Source: Fibrobacter sp.
GTDB lineage: Bacteria > Fibrobacterota > Fibrobacteria > Fibrobacterales > Fibrobacteraceae
NCBI GenBank assembly: GCA_024398965.1
Contig: JAKSIF010000001.1
Span: forward strand, 1 to 64,000
Length of the DNA: 64,000 bases
Reading direction: 5' to 3'
Shown: piece after piece, positions 32,303 through 40,443 of the stretch
Layout of the letters: each line of letters opens with the position of its first letter
How positions within the stretch are numbered: the first letter of the stretch is position 1
Notes under the pieces: generated by a model
The model's input: only the letters and a program-made list of their open reading frames with translations
What the model was told of the DNA's origin: nothing
Databases searched by the model: none
Program-made: the position numbers and the translations under genes

Positions 32303-32436
32303 CACCCTCCCCCAACCCCCTCCTCAAAGGAGGGGGCTTTTCGCAGGCACACTCCCCCAACTACTCCCCAAAGGAGAGGCTTTTTGCAGGCACACTCCCC
32401 AATCCCTCCTCAAAGGAGGGGGCTTTTCGCTGTTTT
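32303..32436 (+). repeat. Three tandem ~44-bp terminator-like repeats
   Basis: Imperfect units starting at about 32303, 32348 and 32391, each with CTCCTCAAAGGAG-type stem and CTTTT tail (stems CCCCCTCC-tcaaa-GGAGGGGG in the first and similar in the others), joined by CGCAGGCACA. They look like stacked intrinsic terminators between tRNA-Gly and the methyltransferase gene. Confidence 0.8.
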
Positions 32437-32468
32437 GGGGCACTCTTTAATAATGGATGGGGTTTTTC

Positions 32469-32476
32469 TAAATTTG
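32469..32476 (+). promoter_or_regulatory. TAnnWTTG element of the TrmA-like gene
   Basis: TAAATTTG, 33 nt before the start codon; the short leader contains GGAGG. Confidence 0.45.
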
Positions 32477-32509
32477 TGGGTGTAAAAATTCTGCCCCACG
32501 GAGGCACAC

Positions 32510-33670
32510 ATGTTTTTTGAACAGGCCATTGCAAACTGCGTTCCCAACTACACCCGCGAAGCGGATTCCGCCCACGGCGAATCCCTCGCCATGTTCGACT
32601 ACAAGGACGAACTGAAGATCAAGAACCAGGCCATCAAGGAATTCTGGGAAGTGAACCGCCTTGCAGGCAACCCCCAGAACGTTATCGCAAGCCCCATGCC
32701 CCGCGGTTACCGCACCACCAGCAAGCGTCGTGTGGCCATGGTCCCGGGCAACCTGCAGTTCGACCGCCAGGATTCCATGCTGGAGCCCGAAGAACACAAC
32801 AAGATCTACAACCTGCTGTTCGAGAAACTGATTACGCCGGCATACAAGCCCCTGGCCTACGCATTGAACTGGATCATCATCCGTGGCACCTACCGCTACC
32901 GCGTGGTCATCTTCAACATCAAGAAGATTGACGCCACCATCGTCCGCAAGCTGAAACAGATTTCCGAAGTTCTGCAGAAGAGCGAACTGAACGTGACCGC
33001 AGCCCACGCCTACGTAGACACCACGGAATCCGACTACTACCTGGAAGCCAAGCGTCCTACCGAAGGCCTCAACTTCAAGCAGCTTTACGGCCCCCGCGAA
33101 ATGTCCTTGGACCTGGGTCACTTCCGTCTGAAGTATCCGGTAACGGGCTTCAGCCAGATCAACGAAAGCCAGATTCACAACCTGATCAAGGCCGCCAGCC
33201 GCATGATGAGCCTTTCCAAGGAAGACAAGTTCCTGGACCTGTACTGCGGTTACGGCCTGTTCAGCTTTGCGTTGGGCGAAGCTGCCAAGAGCGTACTTGG
33301 TGTGGAATGGGAAGGTCCGTCCATCGAAAGCGCAAAGGCCAGCGCCAAGTTCCTGAAAAAGAACTACCGATTCGTCGCAGGCAAGATCGACGAGGAGTTC
33401 GTACAGTTGCGTCTGCCCAAGCCGACTCCAGGCGAACCCGAAAAGATTCTGCTGGATCCGCCCCGCAAGGGCTGCGAACCGGGCGTCATCCATGCCCTTG
33501 CCATGCGCAAGCCGGTCCGTGTCTGCCACGTTTTCTGCGGCACCGACGAAATCCCCGCCGCCCTCAAGGAATGGGAACGCTATGGTTACCGTGTCCGTGA
33601 AGTGCAGCCTCTGGACTTGTTCCCCGGCACCCCGCATCTTGAAACCATCGTGATGCTGGAGAAGAAGTAG
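32510..33670 (+). CDS. RNA m5U methyltransferase, TrmA-like
   Basis: A 386-residue SAM-dependent enzyme of the TrmA/RlmC/RlmD family that makes 5-methyluridine in tRNA or rRNA. FSQINESQIHNLI, the SAM motif FLDLYCGYGLFSFALG, LLDPPRKGCEPGVI and the segment VCHVFCGTDEIP in the place of the catalytic-Cys motif are visible. The usual SCNPxT around the nucleophile is replaced by FCGTDE; the Cys itself is kept. No N-terminal TRAM domain and no 4Fe-4S cysteine cluster are seen, closer to TrmA than to RlmD. GGAGG lies upstream of the ATG. Confidence 0.85.
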   Translation: MFFEQAIANCVPNYTREADSAHGESLAMFDYKDELKIKNQAIKEFWEVNRLAGNPQNVIASPMPRGYRTTSKRRVAMVPGNLQFDRQDSMLEPEEHNKIYNLLFEKLITPAYKPLAYALNWIIIRGTYRYRVVIFNIKKIDATIVRKLKQISEVLQKSELNVTAAHAYVDTTESDYYLEAKRPTEGLNFKQLYGPREMSLDLGHFRLKYPVTGFSQINESQIHNLIKAASRMMSLSKEDKFLDLYCGYGLFSFALGEAAKSVLGVEWEGPSIESAKASAKFLKKNYRFVAGKIDEEFVQLRLPKPTPGEPEKILLDPPRKGCEPGVIHALAMRKPVRVCHVFCGTDEIPAALKEWERYGYRVREVQPLDLFPGTPHLETIVMLEKK

Positions 33671-33770
33671 ATCGTTAATTATGAGTTATGAATTACGAGG
33701 TACGAGATTTTTCCTATAAAGCTCCATCCAGCTTCTTAATTCATACTTTATAATTCATAGTTAGGTCCGC
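33671..33770. repeat. AT-rich intergenic palindrome
   Basis: Imperfect inverted repeat ATTATgAGTTATGAATTA versus ATTATaAAGTATGAATTA around a ~40-nt centre, filling the space between the methyltransferase and MFS genes. Confidence 0.6.
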
Positions 33771-35009
33771 ATGTCTACAGCGCCTCAATCACACATCTCC
33801 ATCGCAGAATCCCGCCCCGCACTTTGGACCCGTCCCTTTGTGACCTGCGCCGCCGCGAACTTCCTGCTGTTCTTCAGTTTTTATCAGCTGCTGCCAGTGC
33901 TGCCGCTGTACATCTTTGAAAAATTTCAGACAGACAATGCCACCGCGGGCATCATCATCTCGCTGTACACCATCGGGGCCCTTTGCTGCAGACCCTTCGC
34001 CGGATTTTTGGTAGACACCCTCAGCAGAAAGCCTCTTTACTTCTGGACGTTTTTTGCATTCACCCTCTGCTTTATCGGCTACTGGGCATTAGGGTTTTTG
34101 CCCTTGCTTGCGGTTGTCCGCTTTATGCACGGAGTATTCTTCGGGATTTCTACAACGGCAAGCAATACGGTAGCCATCGACGCTCTTCCCAGCAGTCGCC
34201 GCGGCGAAGGCATTGGCTATTTTGGCATCAGCGTGAACCTGGCGTTTGCCACCGGCCCCATGACAGGCATGTTCCTCTACGAAGGCCTGGGAAGTAACGT
34301 GGTATTCGCCATCTCCATCGCGCTATGCGTCATTGGGCTTATCCTGGTGAAGACGCTGCCCGTAAAGCCCCGCCCGAAAGTTGCGCACCCGCCTCTTTCT
34401 CTGGATAGATTTTTCCTGACCAAGGCAATTCCCCAGTTTGCAAACTTCATCTTCGTCGGTTTCGCCTACGGCCCCGTCACCAACTACATCGCTCTCTATG
34501 CCAAAGAACTGGGCATCGGCGGAAGCGGTTGGTTCTACGCCCTAATTGCAGCAGGCCTTATCATAAACCGAGTTTCAACAGGGCGCCTAATTGACCGTGG
34601 TTGGCTTACTCGCCTGGTAGGTATCGGCATGACTTTAAATTGTTTCGCCTACTTGACTTTGACCTACTGCGGCGAACTGGGAACAATACTGCCCGGCGGT
34701 CCCGCGGTTCCATTCTTTGCTGCAGCCTTTATGATCGGCACAAGCTTGGGCTTAATCTTCCCGGGTTACCAGACCATGTGTGTAAACCTCGCAAGGCACG
34801 ACCAGCGAGGCACTGCCAACAGCACTTATCTGAGCGGGTGGGACATCGGCATTGGCGCAGGAATTTTGGCGGGCGGATCCATGGCACAGCACTTCGGCAT
34901 GCACCAGCAAGTCTTTTTAGCATGCGCCGCCGCACTTGTCATCGCTGATATTATGTATTTAAGCTATACTAGCAAGCATTATCACAAGAACAAACTGGAA
35001 GGGAACTAA
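33771..35009 (+). CDS. Major facilitator superfamily transporter
   Basis: A 412-residue inner-membrane protein with twelve predicted helices. The loop 2-3 motif appears as GFLVDTLSRKPL, and loop 4 as SSRRGEGIGYFGISVNLAFATGPMTG, typical of drug/sugar efflux-type MFS proteins. AGG precedes the ATG. The substrate is unknown. The MBL-fold lipoprotein gene starts 3 nt after its stop, so the two are cotranscribed. Confidence 0.9.
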   Translation: MSTAPQSHISIAESRPALWTRPFVTCAAANFLLFFSFYQLLPVLPLYIFEKFQTDNATAGIIISLYTIGALCCRPFAGFLVDTLSRKPLYFWTFFAFTLCFIGYWALGFLPLLAVVRFMHGVFFGISTTASNTVAIDALPSSRRGEGIGYFGISVNLAFATGPMTGMFLYEGLGSNVVFAISIALCVIGLILVKTLPVKPRPKVAHPPLSLDRFFLTKAIPQFANFIFVGFAYGPVTNYIALYAKELGIGGSGWFYALIAAGLIINRVSTGRLIDRGWLTRLVGIGMTLNCFAYLTLTYCGELGTILPGGPAVPFFAAAFMIGTSLGLIFPGYQTMCVNLARHDQRGTANSTYLSGWDIGIGAGILAGGSMAQHFGMHQQVFLACAAALVIADIMYLSYTSKHYHKNKLEGN

Positions 35010-35012
35010 AGC

Positions 35013-35909
35013 ATGAAAAACAGCATTTTCAAGTCCGTATTGGCCCTAGGCTCCGCAGGCCTAATCTTCGCTTTGAACGCCTGCGAAAAACAAGAAATGA
35101 CCAAACAGGAAAGCACAGATGTCGCCAAGACCGAAGCAAGCATTTCTACTGACGAAAATGCAAGCGCAGTCACCAAGACCATCACCCTGGCCGACGGCGC
35201 CTCCATCACCTGGATCCAGGACAACATGGGCGAAAAGCTGAACCCTCGCGACTTGTTCAGCGACGCCAGTGATTCCCTCTACAATTCCTTAAACTTGCCA
35301 AATGGCATTCCCGCTTCTGTCAGCACCTACCTGCTGAACGCCGACGGCGAATACGTTCTCTTTGACGCAGGTCTTGGCGCCTTCGGTGGACAGATGCTCG
35401 CCCATCTGAACGAACTGGGCGTTAACCCCGACGACGTCAAGAAGGTTTACCTGACCCACCTGCACGTGGACCACATCAATGGGCTCGTTAGCAAGACCGA
35501 CGCAGGATTTGAAAAAGTTTTCAAGAACGCCGATGTGTACGTCGGTCAAGTGGAAAAGGACGCCTGGATGAATATGGAAAAGAATGACTTGCAAAAGGCA
35601 ATCCTTGGAGTCTACAACGACAAGTTGAAACTCTTCGCCTTTGGCGATACCTTGCCGCATAATGTGATTGCCCTGGATGCCGTGGGCCACACTCCGGGCC
35701 ACACTGTTTTCCAAAAGGGCGAAATGTTGGTAATTGGCGACTTGATGCACGGATACGCCCTCCAGATTGACCATCCGGAAATCAACTCCAACTACGATAT
35801 GGACAAGGCAAAGTCCATCGAATCCCGCAAGAAGATTCTCGCCTACGCCAAGGAACACAACCTGACCATGGCCGGCATGCACCTGCCTCCTCCGGGATTC
35901 GTGAAGTAA
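35013..35909 (+). CDS. Metallo-beta-lactamase-fold hydrolase, lipoprotein
   Basis: A 298-residue exported hydrolase. The signal peptide ends in the lipobox ALNAC. Metal ligands of the MBL fold are in order: THLHVDHI (HxHxDH), GHTPGHT, GDLMHG and a C-terminal GMHLPPPG His. The overall pattern is like the lactonase / quorum-quenching and related periplasmic MBL proteins, but substrate cannot be told. GGAAGG precedes the ATG. Coupled to the MFS gene, which suggests that the hydrolase and transporter act on related compounds. Confidence 0.9.
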   Translation: MKNSIFKSVLALGSAGLIFALNACEKQEMTKQESTDVAKTEASISTDENASAVTKTITLADGASITWIQDNMGEKLNPRDLFSDASDSLYNSLNLPNGIPASVSTYLLNADGEYVLFDAGLGAFGGQMLAHLNELGVNPDDVKKVYLTHLHVDHINGLVSKTDAGFEKVFKNADVYVGQVEKDAWMNMEKNDLQKAILGVYNDKLKLFAFGDTLPHNVIALDAVGHTPGHTVFQKGEMLVIGDLMHGYALQIDHPEINSNYDMDKAKSIESRKKILAYAKEHNLTMAGMHLPPPGFVK

Positions 35910-35912
35910 CAC

Positions 35913-37484
35913 TTATTCACATGTTCCGTAAGCACCAAATTTTACGATAGAAAAGGTTCCCTTAGTGCCACCTTTTCCGTAGAATTGAAAGTAAACTCCG
36001 ACAAGATTTTCTGCAGCCAACGCGGACGACACTTCAACTGGTCCCCAGCCGGCTTGTTTAAACACAGTCCAAGGCAAATTTGCCAGGACGAGTTTTTCTG
36101 ATGCAGGTAATTTAAAATCCGGCAAGTCCCATCCAGATTCATCCGCAAAGGCGTTACGCATTCGAACTGTCATAGGCTGAGAGGATTGGTATACAACACA
36201 AACGCCAAGCCAATCGGTCGCATCGAAAACAGTGTCTGCAGAATAAATTCCCATTTGCACATAACCGCAGCCTTCGCAACCATCCCAGCCAGAGGCTATC
36301 GTATACGAACCGCACATTCCCTTGCAAGAGTCATATACATCATGCGTCAAAAGTGTCAAATCTTCATAAGACTCGCCATTCACATTTACTATAGAAATTT
36401 CGCCACCCTGATTCTTGTCAGTCTGGACATACCACTGTACGTCACGTTGTTGATAACTCCAGGCATCAAATCCTAAGCCTATTTTTCCAAGCAGAGGTTC
36501 ATTAAAGTCAAATAAAAGAGCTTCAGGCGAACTTGGCGACTCATGAACCTTCTTCCAATCACCATTGATGCAATGATATCGAAGACCGAAATTCAAGCTC
36601 AGCGGATTTGAAACGAGTCCAGTATCATTTTCATTTTCCGTTCCACAATTACCAAGTCCATAATTCATCCACCAATAATTTTTCACATACTTTTCAAATG
36701 GCGGAACGAACTTATCGGCACTCCATTGTTCCACATTGGAACGAATACTAGCCAAATCAGCAGATTCCGACCAATCCGCAATATTTGCCTTTATAGAATC
36801 ATCATCCCATGTTCCAGTGTTTGATATGGAGTGGGATATTCTCATCAGTAGCTCAGTCAGTTCCCCCTCGCTACGATTCCCCTGCAGCAAGACTGAAACC
36901 GCAAGAAGTACGGCAGCATCATTTCCTTTTTCAAAAATGTTTAGATCTTCAAAAAATCCACTTTCCGTTTTTATTTCAAAAATAGAAAGGATTTCATTCT
37001 CAACCTTTTCCTTCGCCTCTCTAAAATCAACTCCTTCAGAAAGAAGATCAAAAATTCTGTCATATTCCAAATGAGTCAAAATATTCAAATTAACATTATC
37101 ACGCTGTTCTAAATCAGAAATCGCATAAAGAGTAATGGGGCCAGAAGATACAAGTCCAGAGACCTCGTTTCGATAATAGCCATTCGTTTCAAGCCATGCA
37201 TAACGAGATTTCAACTGAACATTCTTAATACAGAATTCACCCAAATCACTTTCAATTTTTCCATTGAACAGCCGTCCGGTTTGAGTAAAATTCGACTCAA
37301 GTTCATACAATTTCACAGAAGAACCAACAACAAAAGGACCCTTCTGAGAGACTCCCGCTATGTTTTTATCAATAACGGCTACACCCTGATCTTCAGTAAT
37401 TCCGCCAGCAGTCTTATCATCCTTCGAACAAGAGCACAGGAAAAACGAACACAGGAGAAAAAAGAAAAAAAGACAACTTTTCAT
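35913..37484 (-). CDS. Lipoprotein with C-terminal domain shared with the collagen-like lipoprotein
   Basis: A 523-residue lipoprotein (lipobox FFLCSC). An early ~70-residue beta domain (VSQKGPFVVGSSVKLYEL...GEFCIKNVQL) resembles carboxypeptidase-regulatory-like folds; residues ~120-270 are helical. The last ~190 residues (GFDAWSYQQRD...CKGMCGSYTI...DWLGVCVVYQSS...LVGVYFQFYGKGGTKGTFSIVKFGAYGTC) closely match the C-terminus of the lipoprotein at 38386 and look like a galactose-binding-like (CBM) beta-sandwich, probably disulfide-bonded. Likely cell-surface. It starts 6 nt after the TIGR02147 gene. Function unknown. Confidence 0.8.
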   Translation of the reverse strand: MKSCLFFFFLLCSFFLCSCSKDDKTAGGITEDQGVAVIDKNIAGVSQKGPFVVGSSVKLYELESNFTQTGRLFNGKIESDLGEFCIKNVQLKSRYAWLETNGYYRNEVSGLVSSGPITLYAISDLEQRDNVNLNILTHLEYDRIFDLLSEGVDFREAKEKVENEILSIFEIKTESGFFEDLNIFEKGNDAAVLLAVSVLLQGNRSEGELTELLMRISHSISNTGTWDDDSIKANIADWSESADLASIRSNVEQWSADKFVPPFEKYVKNYWWMNYGLGNCGTENENDTGLVSNPLSLNFGLRYHCINGDWKKVHESPSSPEALLFDFNEPLLGKIGLGFDAWSYQQRDVQWYVQTDKNQGGEISIVNVNGESYEDLTLLTHDVYDSCKGMCGSYTIASGWDGCEGCGYVQMGIYSADTVFDATDWLGVCVVYQSSQPMTVRMRNAFADESGWDLPDFKLPASEKLVLANLPWTVFKQAGWGPVEVSSALAAENLVGVYFQFYGKGGTKGTFSIVKFGAYGTCE

Positions 37485-37490
37485 GTTAAA

Positions 37491-38312
37491 TTACAATTTC
37501 TTGGAAAGGGGAAATAACTGCAAATTAAGGCGATACACTCGTTCAACTTTAGATTTATCCTCAGAAACAATCGAAATAATCTTCTTGCGAAAATCTACAA
37601 GTTCCTCAACAATTTTAAGATATTGCTTTTCCGATATACCCATTGTAAGGCCTGAAATATTCCGTTCATCAGAAGGAATGTTCACTATAGCATCTTCCGC
37701 GAATTTCGCCATGTCTTGCTGCATTTTTGTTGCTGCAATCGGCATCATCTCACGATTTATCATTGATATGACTTTTTTTGTTTCTACATACGCTCCATTT
37801 TTCTTTTTCTGTAGCAAACCAATTCTTTCAAGAAACTGCAGAGTATGCTCTACATCTGCAACGGAAATTGCAGGGATGCACGCCTCGGCAATATCTGAAG
37901 TTTTCGCATTGGTCATAGCCGAGGCGATTTCGCGAATAACAGGATTTTTCCACGATTCGAAATAATTAAAAGCATCATCTTTCAGGTTAACTGACGAGAA
38001 CTCCCGTATAAACGCAACAACCTGTTCGAAATATCTCTGACGAAGTCCCTCTGTTTTAGCATGAGCAAAATTTACAAGCAAGCTAAAATAGGGAATTTCA
38101 TAGCCCTTCAACTCCATAACCACAACAATTTTGTCTACTGCGGAAGAATTCAGGTTATACTTGCCATCACATATCTGTTTTAAATAAACCGGATTTTTAA
38201 ATCCTACTTTTTCAGAAAAAGAACGCCATGTAAAACCAGAACGTTCTTTTCGTTCCTTATAGAAATCCAGAATATATTTTCGGTAATCTAAATATTCTAC
38301 AATAGGGCGCAT
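37491..38312 (-). CDS. TIGR02147 family protein (Fibrobacter-specific, putative HTH regulator)
   Basis: A 273-residue member of the second-largest paralogous family in Fibrobacter. It opens with DYRKYILDFYKERKERSGFTWRSFSEKVGFKNPVYLKQICDGKYNLN, which resembles an XRE-type helix-turn-helix, then has WKNPVIREI, a second winged-helix-like segment (ADVEHTLQFLERIGLLQKKKNGAY) and the conserved end RVYRLNLQLFPLSK. These features suggest a transcription factor, though this is not proven. It lies between two lipoprotein genes that share a domain, and 6 nt before the second. Confidence 0.88.
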   Translation of the reverse strand: MRPIVEYLDYRKYILDFYKERKERSGFTWRSFSEKVGFKNPVYLKQICDGKYNLNSSAVDKIVVVMELKGYEIPYFSLLVNFAHAKTEGLRQRYFEQVVAFIREFSSVNLKDDAFNYFESWKNPVIREIASAMTNAKTSDIAEACIPAISVADVEHTLQFLERIGLLQKKKNGAYVETKKVISMINREMMPIAATKMQQDMAKFAEDAIVNIPSDERNISGLTMGISEKQYLKIVEELVDFRKKIISIVSEDKSKVERVYRLNLQLFPLSKKL

Positions 38313-38385
38313 AAATAAAATGTAAATAAAAAAGAAAAGGGGGGGAGTAAAAATCCACCCTTTCCCGTCCTATGTTAAATGTAAA

Positions 38386-39666
38386 TTAATCACAAGTTCC
38401 ATAGGCACCAACCTTGGAAATATTGAATTCACCAGTTTCGCCATTTGATCCGTAGAATTGGAAGGCTACGGAAGTTAACTTTTTCAGGATTTCTGATTTT
38501 GTGACCTGAACAGGACCATAATGGACGCCTCCATCAGGGAATACCGCCCAAGGAACATTCACTACCGTTTTTGTCTCGGAGGCAGGCAATCTATAGGTAG
38601 GACGGTCCCACGCCATCAAATCATTATAGGTGGATTCAAGATTAACATCAAAAGCTCTTGTTGATGTATATTCTACGCACACACCCAACCAACTTGTCGC
38701 ATTCAAGGATTCCACACCATTCTTTGCTGCAACATCAAAGGCGATACCGACATAGGCACAACCAGCACCTTCATTTACATCGCCGCACCCATTGACACCG
38801 CCATCGCCAAATTTCATTGTGCCACATACGCCCTTACAATCAACAAATTCAGTAGACGGAATCAAAACATTTTCTGCGTAGATTTTTCCGTTAATTTTTC
38901 CTATGGAGTTGCCATCCTGTGCAACATCCGAGTAATAAGCAACATCCATGTCGGAACTCAGGTAATCCCAAGCATCAAAGCCAGAACCACGCTGACCTAG
39001 CAAGAAAGCGTTGTAATCATCAAGGGAAGTAACAGCATCTTTGCCGTCTTTACCATCTACGCCATCTTTGCCGTCCTTACCATTGACACCATTGGTTCCA
39101 TCTTTACCGTTGACGCCATCTTTTCCGTCAATTCCGTCAACGCCGTCCTTACCGTCAACGCCATCCTTGCCATCAACACCGTTGACACCGTCTTTACCGT
39201 CTACACCATCCTTGCCATCAACACCGTTGACGCCGTCTTTACCGTCTACACCATCCTTGCCATCAACACCGTTGACACCGTCTTTACCATCTACACCATC
39301 CTTACCATCAACACCGTTGACACCGTCTTTACCATCTACACCATCCTTACCATTGACTAGAGTTCCTACGACTTCGCCGCCACAGGATACTACAATAGAG
39401 CCTTCTTCAGATACGGAGGCGGAGCAACTTGTTCCATCTTTTCCGTCTATACCGTCCTTACCGTCAGTACCGTTGACACCGTCCTTGCCATCAACGCCAT
39501 CTTTTCCATCAACACCGTTGACGCCGTCCTTACCATCAATACCGGCAACGCCATCCTTGCCATCGGCACCAGCAACACCATCAGCGCCATCGCCAAGGCA
39601 ACCACTCATCATAAAAGAGAGAGCTACCGCAGAAATTGTTGCACTCATAAGTTTTAAATTTTTCAT
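38386..39666 (-). CDS. Collagen-like lipoprotein with C-terminal beta domain
   Basis: A 426-residue lipoprotein (lipobox MMSGC, C23). Residues 25-79 and 106-211 are uninterrupted Gly-x-y collagen triplets dominated by GKDGVDG and GVN; the two blocks are split by a small Cys-containing insert (CSASVSEEGSIVVSCGG). The C-terminal ~190 residues are the same domain as in the lipoprotein at 35913. Bacterial collagen-like stalks usually trimerise and project a head domain from the surface, here possibly a ligand-binding beta-sandwich. AAGGAG precedes the ATG, partly inside a strong hairpin. The DNA of the second block repeats in 45-bp units. Confidence 0.88.
   Translation of the reverse strand: MKNLKLMSATISAVALSFMMSGCLGDGADGVAGADGKDGVAGIDGKDGVNGVDGKDGVDGKDGVNGTDGKDGIDGKDGTSCSASVSEEGSIVVSCGGEVVGTLVNGKDGVDGKDGVNGVDGKDGVDGKDGVNGVDGKDGVDGKDGVNGVDGKDGVDGKDGVNGVDGKDGVDGKDGVDGIDGKDGVNGKDGTNGVNGKDGKDGVDGKDGKDAVTSLDDYNAFLLGQRGSGFDAWDYLSSDMDVAYYSDVAQDGNSIGKINGKIYAENVLIPSTEFVDCKGVCGTMKFGDGGVNGCGDVNEGAGCAYVGIAFDVAAKNGVESLNATSWLGVCVEYTSTRAFDVNLESTYNDLMAWDRPTYRLPASETKTVVNVPWAVFPDGGVHYGPVQVTKSEILKKLTSVAFQFYGSNGETGEFNISKVGAYGTCD
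39034..39594 (-). repeat. Tandem coding repeats of the collagen-like region
   Basis: Gly-x-y coding DNA; between about 39160 and 39350 it consists of four nearly identical 45-bp units (15 residues each), prone to length change by slippage or recombination. Confidence 0.85.
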
Positions 39667-39674
39667 AGGAACTC

Positions 39675-39715
39675 CTTTGTGATTATTTCGTTTTTCACGA
39701 AATTAATTCACAAAG
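39675..39715 (-). promoter_or_regulatory. Hairpin in the leader of the collagen-like gene
   Basis: On the minus strand CTTTGTGA...TCACAAAG (8 bp) encloses ATTTCGT-gaaaa-ACGAAAT (7 bp). The final AAAG of the stem is the start of the AAAGGAG ribosome-binding site, so the hairpin could control translation. Confidence 0.5.
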
Positions 39716-39830
39716 AAAACTTTTACAATATAACGAGTCGTTTTTTCTATTTCAGCCTTCACCTTTTACACATAGCAATACAAGTCAAAAAGGAAAAGCA
39801 ATACAAACTTACTTCAACTAAACTTTTTTC

Positions 39831-39838
39831 TACCTTTG
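39831..39838 (+). promoter_or_regulatory. TAnnWTTG element of the Nudix gene
   Basis: TACCTTTG only 5 nt before the ATG, predicting a leaderless transcript. Confidence 0.5.
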
Positions 39839-39843
39839 CATAC

Positions 39844-40443
39844 ATGAAACCTTGGAAACTTCTGGACACCGAATATCTGGTAAACGCCCCCTGGCTTAAG
39901 GTTGCCAAGGAAAAGTGCGAACTGCCAAACGGAAAAGTCATTGATGATTTTTACACCTTGTGGCAGCCGGACTGGGTTCTGATTCTTGCCCGCACCGCAG
40001 AAGGCAAGTGGGTTATGACGGAACAATACCGTCACGGCACTGGAAAAATCGCCCTGGAATTTCCCGCAGGAATCATTGACAAGGACGAGACTCCGGAACA
40101 GGCTGCAGTGAGAGAACTGCAGGAAGAATGCGGATATAAATTAGACGAGAGATTATCTACCGAGTGTCATCCTGAGCGAAATGCCGCAGGCATGGAGTCG
40201 AAGGATCTAGCACCGGCCTATCTCGGAGCCTACCCTGTCAATCCGGATCGTCATCGCGGTAAGTTCCATGTGGTGTTCATTGACGGAGTAGTCCGCGCCG
40301 GCGAGACTAGTTTCGACGAAACCGAAGAAATCGAGTCTACCGAAATGACCGACGAAGAACTGCAGGCAAAGATGCTTGACGGTACCTTCAGTCACCCGCT
40401 GCAAATGGCGGGTTACTTCAAGTGGAAACTTAGCCAGAAGTGA
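39844..40443 (+). CDS. Nudix hydrolase with an in-frame repeat insert
   Basis: A 199-residue pyrophosphohydrolase, ADP-ribose/nucleoside-diphosphate-sugar type. The Nudix box GIIDKDETPEQAAVRELQEECGY is complete (G-x5-E-x7-REL-x-EE-x-G). About 10 residues later the stretch TECHPERNAAGMESKDL is encoded by TGTCATCCTGAGCG...AGTCGAAGGATCTAG, which looks like a copy of the dispersed TCATCCTGAGCG-type repeat found in many genomes, read in frame; family members have a short loop here. The start at 39844 is preceded by TACCTTTG and no Shine-Dalgarno. The stop overlaps the next gene (GTGA). Confidence 0.88.
   Translation: MKPWKLLDTEYLVNAPWLKVAKEKCELPNGKVIDDFYTLWQPDWVLILARTAEGKWVMTEQYRHGTGKIALEFPAGIIDKDETPEQAAVRELQEECGYKLDERLSTECHPERNAAGMESKDLAPAYLGAYPVNPDRHRGKFHVVFIDGVVRAGETSFDETEEIESTEMTDEELQAKMLDGTFSHPLQMAGYFKWKLSQK

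Noticed and set aside
32303-32436. Small plus-strand ORFs across the tandem hairpin repeats
   Set aside because: They arise from Pro/Gly/Arg-rich translation of the C- and G-rich repeats and have no start signals.
39034-39594. Regular short repeats suggesting a CRISPR-like array
   Set aside because: Repeats are contiguous, in frame and encode Gly-x-y triplets of a collagen-like lipoprotein; there are no unique spacers and no cas genes.
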